In this document: piece after piece, positions 25,352 through 33,926 of the stretch
How positions within the stretch are numbered: position 1 is the first letter of the stretch
Layout of the letters: each line of letters begins with the position of its first letter
Assembly (NCBI GenBank): GCA_964451305.1
Contig: CAYVHV010000004.1
Coordinates: 65,583 to 129,582, forward strand
DNA from: SHLQ01 sp964451305
Lineage (GTDB): Bacteria; Actinomycetota; Acidimicrobiia; Acidimicrobiales; SHLQ01
DNA: 64,000 nucleotides
Direction of reading: 5' to 3'
Notes under the pieces: model-generated
What the model was told of the DNA's origin: nothing
What the model saw: only the letters and a program-made list of their open reading frames with translations
The model's database searches: none
Made by a program: the position numbers and the translations under genes

Positions 25352-26374
25352 ATGACGCAGAGTGAACAATTGGCCAGAGCGGTATCGGCGGGCAACGCGT
25401 GGAGCGTTTCCCAAGAGCTTGCTCTCAACGGTGACGAGCAAGCGCTCGAGCTCAGCAACCTCTGTTCGAAGATCTTCGAAGAGACCGAAGTGGAGGCGCA
25501 ACGGCTCGCTCGGCTCGCCGCCGACCTCGACGCCACCGTCACCCCAGATCGTGGAGGTCAGCTACACCTCATCGAGGTTGCTGCGGCGACCCGAGAGGAT
25601 GCGCAGCGCTTCGTCCTTCGCATTCAACGCGATGGCTACGTTGGTTGGCAGCAGTTCGATGGCGCCGCAGCCGAATCCTTCTTCCGGCACGAACGCCAGG
25701 CGACACTGGTCCGCCTCGAAGGTACTGCGTTCACCGTGGCTGTCACATGGGGGCAATCTCGGCGCGCCGCCCGCCTTCCCCGTCCGCTTCGTCCAACCGC
25801 GGCCGACCACAACTTTGTTGGCCTCCCTCAGAAGCTCTGGCCCGCGTACATCGCAGTTCGACCGGTGAGACTCGTCTCGGATAAAGTTCGACGGACGGGC
25901 GGAAACCAACGTTCGCTCGGTCCGATCCTCAGTACGCCCGACTCGCTCCTAGGCCCGTTGTTCGACTTTGCTGAGATCGAATCTGGGGATCACCTCGTCG
26001 ACCTCGGATGTGGCGAAGGTCGAGTCGTCCTCGCCGCAGCTGAGCAGCGCGGCTGTGGGGCGACCGGAGTCGAGAAAGACCCTCGCCTTGTCGACATTGC
26101 CCAAAAGCGGCTCGCCAGCTCCTCGGTCAACTCGCGGCAGGTGCGAATCATCGAAGCCGACGCCGCCGACTTCTCACTACGCGGTACGAGTGTCGTCTTT
26201 CTCTTCATCCCCGCCGAAGAAGTCGCCGACACGGTGTACAAAATTCGCGCCAACGGATTCGAAGGACGGATCATCTCGCACGAACAACGCTACATACCCG
26301 GCGGAATTCGGCCCATCGAATCAAAGGTCCTCATCGGCGCGAATGCGCTCACCGTGGCGCACCGCTGGCCCTAA
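25352..26374 (+). CDS. SAM-dependent methyltransferase with N-terminal extension
   Basis: A 340-residue protein. The C-terminal half is a class I methyltransferase: LVDLGCGEGRVVLAAA (motif I), GVEKDPRLVDIAQKRL (motif II) and IIEADAADFSL, ending in FLFIPAEEVADTVYKI. The N-terminal 170 residues are helical and of unknown function. The ATG at 25352 follows GAGG at proper distance; an earlier frame start at 25280 is Cys-rich and unlikely. The acceptor is unknown. It ends 31 bases from convergent glgB. Confidence 0.75.
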   Translation: MTQSEQLARAVSAGNAWSVSQELALNGDEQALELSNLCSKIFEETEVEAQRLARLAADLDATVTPDRGGQLHLIEVAAATREDAQRFVLRIQRDGYVGWQQFDGAAAESFFRHERQATLVRLEGTAFTVAVTWGQSRRAARLPRPLRPTAADHNFVGLPQKLWPAYIAVRPVRLVSDKVRRTGGNQRSLGPILSTPDSLLGPLFDFAEIESGDHLVDLGCGEGRVVLAAAEQRGCGATGVEKDPRLVDIAQKRLASSSVNSRQVRIIEADAADFSLRGTSVVFLFIPAEEVADTVYKIRANGFEGRIISHEQRYIPGGIRPIESKVLIGANALTVAHRWP

Positions 26375-26405
26375 GCAACCGGCAGCAATTCCGGTCGCCA
26401 GAGGA

Positions 26406-28310
26406 CTAGCGAGCTCGTAGGAAGGTGACCGACAACGGTGGGAGTGTCAGCCAGATCGATTGCTCAAATCCGTTGTGGTTGTGCGGCGTGGTGGTGTAGG
26501 TGGCCGGGTGTTCATATCCTGAGCCGCCGTAGGCCTCATCGTCGCTACATAGCAACACTTCCCAACTTCCAGCAGCGGGCACTCCGGTCATCACGTCATG
26601 GCGAGGAACCGGCGTGCCGTTGAACGCGACGACGACCATGTCGCCGTCGCTATCGGTGCGAAGCGACGTCAGGATGCTCCGATCTTCGTCGTTGCCATCG
26701 ATCCAACGGAACCCAGCTGCGTCGTTATCGAGCGTGTAGAGGGCGGGTACCGAGCGGTAGACGTGATTGAGTGCGGCCACCCACTGGAGGACACCTTCGT
26801 GAGCGTCTTCGCTCGTGAGGTGCCATGGCAAACTGTCGTCGTGGGCCCACTCGGTCCACGGGGCCAGCTCACTGCCCATGAACAGCAGCTTCTTGCCCGG
26901 GGTGCCGAACATCAAGCCGTACAGGCTTCGGAGGTTTGCGAACTTCTGCCAGTCGTCGCCCGGCATCTTCGCAAGCAACGACCCCTTGCCGTGTACCACC
27001 TCGTCGTGGCTGAGCGGCAGGATGAAATTCTCGCTGAACCCATAGATCGATCGGAACGTCAACTTGTTGTGGTGGTAGCGGCGGTGGACCGGATCTTCGG
27101 AGAAGTACTCGAGGGTGTCGTTCATCCAGCCCATGTCCCACTTGAAACCAAAGCCGAGCCCCCCGCTGGTGGTCGGCCGTGTCACTCCTGGCCAGGCCGT
27201 GGACTCTTCGGCGATCATCAAGATGTCGGGGAACGCGGCGTACATCTCGTGGTTCAGTTGTTGGAGAAACGAGATCGCTTCGAGGTTTTCTCGCCCGCCG
27301 TACTGGTTGGGAATCCAGTCATCTCCACGGCTGTAATCGCGATAGAGCATCGACGCAACGGCATCGACACGGATGCCATCGATATGGAATGCCTCGAGCC
27401 AAAAGCGGGCGCTCGATAGGAGGAAGCTCCGGACTTCGTGTCGTCCGTAATTGAAGATCGAGCTCTTCCAGTCGGGGTGGAAGCCCTCCCTCGGATCAGC
27501 ATGTTCATACAGAGCCGTGCCGTCGAAGTTGTTGAGTGCGAACTCATCGGTCGGGAAGTGTGAAGGCACCCAGTCGAGGATCACACCGATACCGGCCTCA
27601 TGGAAGGCGTTGATCAGCGCCATGAGCTCTTGGGGATCCCCGTAGCGCGATGTGGCAGCGAAGTATCCGGTTGTCTGATACCCCCAGCTCGCATACAGCG
27701 GATGTTCGGTAATCGGGAGTAGTTCGACGTGTGTGAAGCCCATCTTCGACACGTGATCGACGAGCGCGTCGACATGCTCGGTGTAGGTCAGCGAGCGATG
27801 TTCGGGAGCGAGTGTTCGCCGCCAAGAACCGAGGTGGACCTCGTAGATCGAGATCGGCTGATCCCATTTGTTGACCTCTGCTCGCCGGTCGAGCCAGGTG
27901 CTATCGGTCCACTCGTAGCTCAGGTCGGTGAGCACCGAAGCGGTCGCCGGTGCGATTTCTGACTGGAACGCGAGCGGGTCCGCCTTTTCAACGACTCGTC
28001 CGTAACTCGATTCGACCCGGAACTTATAGCGGTCACCCGCGGTCAACCCCGCGACGAACCCACCCCACACGCCGCTCGAACCAATCGGCTCGAGGCTGTG
28101 GCCTGGGTGCGTCCACTCGTTGAAATCGCCAATGACCCCGACCGATGCAGCATTTGGCGCCCACACCGTGAATCTGGCACCGGAAACACCATCGGCCTGG
28201 TCGAGTCGACCCCCCAGCCCATGCCAGAGTCGCGTGTTGTCTCCGGCGTTAAAAAGGTACTGGTCATCGGCGGTAAACCAGCGGCTTGGATCGATCGGCT
28301 CGGTGTTCAT
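26406..28310 (-). CDS. glgB: 1,4-alpha-glucan branching enzyme
   Basis: A 634-residue GH13 branching enzyme that introduces alpha-1,6 branches in glycogen. The N-terminal CBM48 segment (GARFTVWAPNAASVGVIGDFNEW) precedes the catalytic barrel: DWVPSHFPTDE, FHIDGIRVDAVASMLYRDY with the nucleophile Asp, MIAEESTAWPG with the acid Glu, and LPLSHDEVVHGKGSL with the transition-state Asp. The C-terminal beta domain ends at LPPLSVTFLRAR. No other glycogen gene is adjacent. It is slightly shorter than enzymes with an extra N-terminal module. Confidence 0.95.
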   Translation of the reverse strand: MNTEPIDPSRWFTADDQYLFNAGDNTRLWHGLGGRLDQADGVSGARFTVWAPNAASVGVIGDFNEWTHPGHSLEPIGSSGVWGGFVAGLTAGDRYKFRVESSYGRVVEKADPLAFQSEIAPATASVLTDLSYEWTDSTWLDRRAEVNKWDQPISIYEVHLGSWRRTLAPEHRSLTYTEHVDALVDHVSKMGFTHVELLPITEHPLYASWGYQTTGYFAATSRYGDPQELMALINAFHEAGIGVILDWVPSHFPTDEFALNNFDGTALYEHADPREGFHPDWKSSIFNYGRHEVRSFLLSSARFWLEAFHIDGIRVDAVASMLYRDYSRGDDWIPNQYGGRENLEAISFLQQLNHEMYAAFPDILMIAEESTAWPGVTRPTTSGGLGFGFKWDMGWMNDTLEYFSEDPVHRRYHHNKLTFRSIYGFSENFILPLSHDEVVHGKGSLLAKMPGDDWQKFANLRSLYGLMFGTPGKKLLFMGSELAPWTEWAHDDSLPWHLTSEDAHEGVLQWVAALNHVYRSVPALYTLDNDAAGFRWIDGNDEDRSILTSLRTDSDGDMVVVAFNGTPVPRHDVMTGVPAAGSWEVLLCSDDEAYGGSGYEHPATYTTTPHNHNGFEQSIWLTLPPLSVTFLRAR

Positions 28311-28376
28311 TGAGAGAGTCTTGCCGATCTTGGCCCCCGAGTCCCAAGCTGCCCGGAATGATTGCTCGGGAGTGGT

Positions 28377-31361
28377 CTAGGAGACCCGAATATCGCCGTC
28401 GTCTATGAGGTCCGTTTCGCTACCGCCGCGTACAAAATCGTTGCTTCCGACGCTGATAAGTACGTCATCGCCGCGGCCGCCAAGAACTGTGTCGGGCTGC
28501 GGTCCGCCGATCAGTCGGTCAGCCCCTGCCTCCCCAGCAACCGTGTCTGCACCAGGCCCGCCCGAAATAATGTCGGCCCCGTCGCCACCGGATAGGTCGT
28601 CGGCGCCGTAGCCACCAAAGATGAGGTCGGCACCGGCGCCCCCATCGACCTCGTCGGCTCCGAGACCAGCATCGATCGTGTCCGTGCCGAATCCTCCGTC
28701 GATGGTGTCTGAACCACCTTCGCCCAGCAGGAGGTCGTCCCCGCCATTGCCTTCGATCTCGTCGTTTCCGGTGCCCCCGAACACCCGATCGTCGCCGCTT
28801 CCTGCGCTGATTCGATCGTCGCCGCTCCCACCGAAGATGATGTCGTCGCCGCCGAAGCCGAGGATCGTGTCGTTGCCGCCGAATGCGCAGATCACGTCAT
28901 TGCCGTTCGTGCCGATCAGTCGGTCGTTGCTCGGGGTTCCGGTGATCGTGCAGATGGGGTTGACCGTTCCGCCTTCGCATGCGTTTCCAATTCCATCCGC
29001 GTCGGAGTCGTACTGAAAGTCGGAGGCGACGGTCGGGCAGTTATCGGTGGCATCGGGGAACCCGTCGCGGTCGAAGTCTGCGGCTGGGCCGTCGAGGGGT
29101 TCGGCGTCGCATGCATTTGGTAGTCCATCGAGATCGGCGTCGGACAGGGTTGCATTCGTTACCTGAGGGCACGGGTCGACCGCATCGGAAATGCCGTCAC
29201 CATCATCATCGGGATCACACGATTGGGTGAGCCCATCGCCGTCGATGTCCGCAGCGTTCTCGTCGAAGCTCGATCCGCATGATGCAGCGTCGTCGAGGCC
29301 GTCGCCGTCGAGCGTGATGTTGAACGTCGTGACCGCACGAAGCTGTTCGCGATCTGTCGTCACCTCGACGATGACGGTGTGTTGTCCTTCGCCCACGTTG
29401 GTGGTGTCGATCTCGGCGCGCTGGCCGACGCCGACGATGGATTCACCGATCGACCAGATGACTTCGGCGGAGGTTGGTCGGCTGACCGTGACATTCGCCT
29501 GGACAACAACGCGTTCACTAAGGACGAACTCATAGCTGTTCGCGACGTCGAGATTGGTGAGCGCGATGACCGGGTCCGGAGCGGGGAGCGCATTGGCGAG
29601 GTCGGCCGTATCGGCGCTGCTGACGGTGATCTGTGACCCGGTTGTGAACTCGGCGACGCTCGCCGCCATTTCGACGGTCGGTGCAATGATCTCGATCTGG
29701 CCTGCGACACCGGACAAGATCTCGGCGAACGAACCGTCGTCGTCAACCGGTAGTACGAGCGAGCCTGCTCGCACGATGATCGACCGTTCCGAGGTTGGGC
29801 CGTCGAGGAACTCACCAGCGGAGATGATGGCCGCCGCAAGGTCGTCGAGGGTGGTCACGCCATCTGAGGTTGCAAGGTTGGAGAGCTCGGTGGTGACCGC
29901 TTCTGAGGTGGTGAGTGGTCCTGGACTGATCACCGGACCAACGGTGACCGGTTCGACAAAGATCGGCGTCACCACAACGGGTTCTACATCAACAGGCTCT
30001 GGAGTGAGTGGTACGGCCTGATCACGCAGCTCTTCAGCGGCTGGCACTTCAGCCTCCGGTTCGTTCTGCAGACCTCGAGAAAGAGCGACGTCGTTGGACT
30101 GCGCTGGCTCTTCGGTTTCCAGGGTCTCTTCGGGGAGGGGAGCATCGTCGATGGCCGGCGGGGTTTGTTCAGCCGCAGGAGGAGGTTCCACAACGGCTTG
30201 GTCCTCGTTTTCCTCTTGGTCTTCGCTGGGGGCGGGGGAGTCCTCGATCGGTTCAGGTTCTGGAAGACGTTCTGGTTCACGCTCAGGCTCTGGCTCGGGT
30301 TCAGGCGCGCTCTCGGAGGTTGTGGCGCTCACGATGAGTACTTGCGGGTTGGCGTTGGCGACTTCGAATTGCTCGAACCACCCCGCTGTTGCAGCAGCGA
30401 GCGCCTCGTGATCGGTCCGATCGCTCGTTGCAGTCCCGAGCACGAGCGCGACCTGCGCGTCGGTGTTTTCTACGACATCTGGAAGCGTACCGCTCGGCAT
30501 AATGGCACCCAGGAGATCTGCGAGTGCGGCTGTTCCAGCGTCGTTCGGCGTGCCGATGAACATCCCGGATTGCTGGAGCCAAGGGGCGTCGTCGTCCAAA
30601 CGGTGTTGGTTGAACAAGACGTCGGTCTCGATGAGCAACAGCGGAGACTCATCGGCCTCAACAACGGCTTGGCGAAGTGCGCGTGCGACGTCGAATGCGG
30701 AGCGGACTTGCTCAAAGGAATCGGTGGATGCGCCACAGCAGCTCTGGCCTACAACGTTCGGCCCGGTCGTGACCGGTACCGGCGGCGCGACGATCACGAT
30801 GGTGGCGTCGGGAGCGATCCGTCGAGACTGTTCGAGAAAAGAGCGCCAAAGAACAAACGAGTTAGACGCACTCGCGCGAGCGAGTCCCGCTTCTTCCTGA
30901 CAGCCAGAAATCGACTGTGTCTGCGGTGTCAAACAGGCGCTCGCCAACGACGCGAAATCAAACTCGAGTCCGAGTCCGCCAACCACCACGACATCGGTAT
31001 CGGCTCGCATTTGAGGGAGTTGATCTCGCACCACTTCGGCCATCTCCGACCCGGGGCACGACAAGTTCTCAACCGTCACCACCGTGTCGAGAATCTCTCT
31101 CGCGGCTTGTTCAACTGGCCCGTTGTGCGAGGCGCGACATGCATCGGCGGAAACTGGAGCGACCGTCGGTGACCCGAGGAAGCCATCGCCCAACACCGAA
31201 ACGACCGCTCCTGGCAAGATTGATTCGCTTACAGGAGCCAAGGTCTGGCCTTCTCCGTTCCCGTTTTGGCCAAACAGCGTTTCCGAACTCAGAAGCGATG
31301 CGATCAACACCAGCGGAAGGAACGCGATCAGCAGTCGTTTTGGTGAGTTCGAGGCAAACAT
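28377..31361 (-). CDS. Large secreted protein: degenerate SGNH domain, TSP3 and RTX repeats
   Basis: A 994-residue exported protein. A signal or anchor helix occupies residues about 9-24. Residues 50-340 follow the SEST-type SGNH esterase pattern, but key residues are altered: GDG at 58-60 where GDS carries the Ser, GGLG at 128-131 where GGND is usual, and GTPNDAG where the DxxH block should be. A Pro/Glu linker (EPEPEPERE) follows near 385, then mixed beta domains, then calcium-binding TSP3-like repeats (DGDG, DADLDG) and about ten RTX nonapeptides (GGSGDDRISAGSGDD) to the end. The start at 31361 is set by the signal segment. It is likely a surface or adhesion protein. Confidence 0.8.
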   Translation of the reverse strand: MFASNSPKRLLIAFLPLVLIASLLSSETLFGQNGNGEGQTLAPVSESILPGAVVSVLGDGFLGSPTVAPVSADACRASHNGPVEQAAREILDTVVTVENLSCPGSEMAEVVRDQLPQMRADTDVVVVGGLGLEFDFASLASACLTPQTQSISGCQEEAGLARASASNSFVLWRSFLEQSRRIAPDATIVIVAPPVPVTTGPNVVGQSCCGASTDSFEQVRSAFDVARALRQAVVEADESPLLLIETDVLFNQHRLDDDAPWLQQSGMFIGTPNDAGTAALADLLGAIMPSGTLPDVVENTDAQVALVLGTATSDRTDHEALAAATAGWFEQFEVANANPQVLIVSATTSESAPEPEPEPEREPERLPEPEPIEDSPAPSEDQEENEDQAVVEPPPAAEQTPPAIDDAPLPEETLETEEPAQSNDVALSRGLQNEPEAEVPAAEELRDQAVPLTPEPVDVEPVVVTPIFVEPVTVGPVISPGPLTTSEAVTTELSNLATSDGVTTLDDLAAAIISAGEFLDGPTSERSIIVRAGSLVLPVDDDGSFAEILSGVAGQIEIIAPTVEMAASVAEFTTGSQITVSSADTADLANALPAPDPVIALTNLDVANSYEFVLSERVVVQANVTVSRPTSAEVIWSIGESIVGVGQRAEIDTTNVGEGQHTVIVEVTTDREQLRAVTTFNITLDGDGLDDAASCGSSFDENAADIDGDGLTQSCDPDDDGDGISDAVDPCPQVTNATLSDADLDGLPNACDAEPLDGPAADFDRDGFPDATDNCPTVASDFQYDSDADGIGNACEGGTVNPICTITGTPSNDRLIGTNGNDVICAFGGNDTILGFGGDDIIFGGSGDDRISAGSGDDRVFGGTGNDEIEGNGGDDLLLGEGGSDTIDGGFGTDTIDAGLGADEVDGGAGADLIFGGYGADDLSGGDGADIISGGPGADTVAGEAGADRLIGGPQPDTVLGGRGDDVLISVGSNDFVRGGSETDLIDDGDIRVS

Positions 31362-31476
31362 GGCCCAGAGATTACGCGTCGGTGAGGTTGGGTGAGCGGA
31401 GGGTCGGACCAAAACAGCTCCGAACGCAACCACGCGGACTACTCATGTTCAGCCCAAAAATGACGATGTTGGCTCT

Positions 31477-32766
31477 ATGTCCACGGTTCCAAACACCACA
31501 GCGTACCCAACTTCTCCTTCCACGATGGAAGGGTTGGGCGTTCCCGTCAGCATTGTTGAAGACATCATTCTTCAACGCCTCGTGTTGGAAGGACGTTCGT
31601 CGGTCAGCGTTATGGCCAAGGCCACGGGGCTTTCGGTCGGCATCGTCGACGGTGTTGTCGATGGACTCAAGCAGCGCGTGTTGCTCGAGTTTCAAGGCAT
31701 GAACGGGCGCGATTACATCATTGCTCCCACGGACAAAGGCAAGGCCGAAGCGATCAGCCGGGCTCAGGCCACGTCATATGCTGGCTATGCGCCGGTATCG
31801 CTCGACGAGTACACGCATGTCGTTCACGCACAAAAGGGTCGCTCAGCGGTCAACGAAGCAACGTTGAGCGAAGCGTTCAGCGACCTCATCATCGAACCCG
31901 GGTTCTTCGATGAACTCGGACCTGCGCTCGTTTCGAAGGGCGCTGTCTTCCTCTACGGCCCTCCAGGAACCGGTAAGACCTCTCTCGCAGAGCGCATGAT
32001 CAAGATGTACAAGGAAGCAATCCTCGTACCGCGCGCTGTCGAATACGACCGTGCGATCATCACCGTGTACGACCCATCGATTCATGAGGCCGTCGAGCAA
32101 CCTGCGGGTCTCGATCCGCGATGGGTTCTCTGCACTCGTCCATTCGTCCTCGTCGGTGGTGAGCTCACCGGCCAGCATCTCGATCTCGATCGGGATGACT
32201 CGAGTGGTGTCTATCGTGCGCCGCTGCAAATGAAGGCGAACAACGGCATCTTCGTTATCGATGACTTCGGCCGTCAGAAGATGACGCCAGAAGCGCTCCT
32301 CAACCGTTGGATCGTCCCGCTCTCGCGCAGCATCGACTTCCTCACGCTCGCTCACGGCGCATCCTTTCAGATTCCCTTCGATGCAAAGGTGGTCTTCTCG
32401 ACCAACATGCGGCCAGATCAACTCGGCGATGACGCCTTCGCACGTCGTATTCCGAACAAGGTGTTTGTTGGGCAGATCGAAGCGTCTACGTTCGACCGGG
32501 TCCTCGCTGCGGTATGCAAGGCAATGGGCATCAGCTGCAACCAAGAGTCAGCGGACTACCTCAAGACCTTCATCCTGGAGAACTCCGAAGGCGGCCTCCG
32601 TCCGTACTACCCAGCTGACTTTGGCAAGACCCTCACATCGATTTGTGAGTACGAAGGCCGGGCAAAGGTGCTCGACAAAGACGCCATCGACCGTGTTGCG
32701 AAGATCTACTTCACACGAGACGACGCTGCTGGTCACTGGCAAACGCAGGCTCAGGTCGCCGCCTAA
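31477..32766 (+). CDS. AAA+ ATPase with N-terminal winged-helix domain
   Basis: A 429-residue protein. Residues about 20-95 resemble a winged helix (EDIILQRLVLEGRSSVSVMAKATGLSVGIVDGVVD, IIAPTDKGKAEA). An AAA+ module follows with Walker A GPPGTGKTS, Walker B FVIDDFGRQKM, the sensor-like segment VVFSTNMRPDQL and the Arg-rich FARRIPNKVF. Closely similar ATPases occur beside type IV or Flp pilus genes, from memory; none is here. Its stop overlaps that of the convergent sulfite-oxidase-like gene by three bases. Function is probably regulatory or assembly-related. Confidence 0.75.
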   Translation: MSTVPNTTAYPTSPSTMEGLGVPVSIVEDIILQRLVLEGRSSVSVMAKATGLSVGIVDGVVDGLKQRVLLEFQGMNGRDYIIAPTDKGKAEAISRAQATSYAGYAPVSLDEYTHVVHAQKGRSAVNEATLSEAFSDLIIEPGFFDELGPALVSKGAVFLYGPPGTGKTSLAERMIKMYKEAILVPRAVEYDRAIITVYDPSIHEAVEQPAGLDPRWVLCTRPFVLVGGELTGQHLDLDRDDSSGVYRAPLQMKANNGIFVIDDFGRQKMTPEALLNRWIVPLSRSIDFLTLAHGASFQIPFDAKVVFSTNMRPDQLGDDAFARRIPNKVFVGQIEASTFDRVLAAVCKAMGISCNQESADYLKTFILENSEGGLRPYYPADFGKTLTSICEYEGRAKVLDKDAIDRVAKIYFTRDDAAGHWQTQAQVAA

Positions 32767-33908
32767 GTCGCCCGTATAGCCACCGTGTGATGGCCTTGCA
32801 CTCCGTACGGTGCTGCGGGTTCTTGCTCTGATGGCTGGGTGAAACCAGTGTTGTCGGTAGCGCGCACCGCCATGATCCAATCGCCGGGTGGCGCGTTCCA
32901 CTCGTAACGCCATTGCACCCACGTTTCGACTGACTCAACTTCGGCGAGCTCGGCGGAGACCCACTCGATCGCGTCCGGATCGGCAGCGTTTGCGAAGCCC
33001 ACTTCCACAGCGGCGATACCGACGGCTGGATTCCACGCCACACCTGCAATCGTGGTCGGTCCCGAGACCGCGCCATCACGTCGTACCGGAGTGTCGATAC
33101 GTGACTGGGTGCGAACCGCTGCATCCTTGCTCCAGCCGCGTGGCTGCCAATACCCGTCGACGCCGACCCAATCGGTCACCTCGATGCTGGTCAACCATTT
33201 GGTGGAGCAGACGTCTGCGTACATTCCCGATGTGATCAGTCGGGCGGGAAAGCCATGGTCTCGCGGGAGCACTTCACCGTTCATGAAGAGCGCCACCATC
33301 GCTGTCCGCCCATCGAATGCCCGTGGCAACGGATAGCCGGCGCTGTAGTCGTCGGCGGCTCGAGAGAACAACTGATGAGCCGTGTTGCTGGGATCTCGAA
33401 CGCCGGCCTCTTCAAGAAGTTCGGTGAGCGGAACCCCAGTCCAGAATGCGTTCCCGATGAGTTCGCCTCCGATCGGGTTCGAAATGCACGGGAGCGTCAC
33501 TTCAGCAGTGACGAGATCTCGGTTGAGGAGTTCGTCGTAGGAAAGACTCAGCGGATTGTCCACGTGAGGACCGCCGACGTTCAGCGACCAGTCCGCAGGG
33601 TCGATGTTCGATCTCTGAAGAGCGATGTCGAATACGTAGAACTCGTTCCCATTGGCGGAGTCGACCGGCGTGATGAACGGAGAGATGCCGCCGACGCTGT
33701 CGAAACCCCCGGTCGAGGGAACGTACAGGTCGCCGGTGACCGTGCGCAGGATTTGGTCGCGTGCAGCTTGCGTCGACGCAGCAGTGTCCATGCGATCCAA
33801 GCGGGATATTCCAATGGCCGCAGCTGCAGCGATTGCAGCGCTACCAGCGATCAGGGTGCGGCGCGAGGGAGAGAAGGACCCGTCAGGAGACCCGTCGCCC
33901 TCGCCCAT
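32763..33908 (-). CDS. Tat-exported sulfite-oxidase-family molybdoprotein
   Basis: A 381-residue protein of the sulfite oxidase (SUOX) fold. The N-terminus has a twin-arginine signal, SRRTLIAGSAAIAAAAAIG. The molybdopterin domain contains LPCISNPIGGELIGNAFWTGVPL, whose Cys is the expected Mo ligand, then RLITSGMYADVCSTKW. The C-terminal Ig-like dimerisation domain follows (TIAGVAWNPAVGIAAVEV, WRYEWNAPPGDW). It is the tandem paralogue of the next gene, 18 bases away, but lacks its membrane helices. It may oxidise sulfite or reduce oxidised substrates outside the membrane. Confidence 0.85.
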   Translation of the reverse strand: MGEGDGSPDGSFSPSRRTLIAGSAAIAAAAAIGISRLDRMDTAASTQAARDQILRTVTGDLYVPSTGGFDSVGGISPFITPVDSANGNEFYVFDIALQRSNIDPADWSLNVGGPHVDNPLSLSYDELLNRDLVTAEVTLPCISNPIGGELIGNAFWTGVPLTELLEEAGVRDPSNTAHQLFSRAADDYSAGYPLPRAFDGRTAMVALFMNGEVLPRDHGFPARLITSGMYADVCSTKWLTSIEVTDWVGVDGYWQPRGWSKDAAVRTQSRIDTPVRRDGAVSGPTTIAGVAWNPAVGIAAVEVGFANAADPDAIEWVSAELAEVESVETWVQWRYEWNAPPGDWIMAVRATDNTGFTQPSEQEPAAPYGVQGHHTVAIRAT

Positions 33909-33926
33909 CTCAGCTCACCGAATCAG

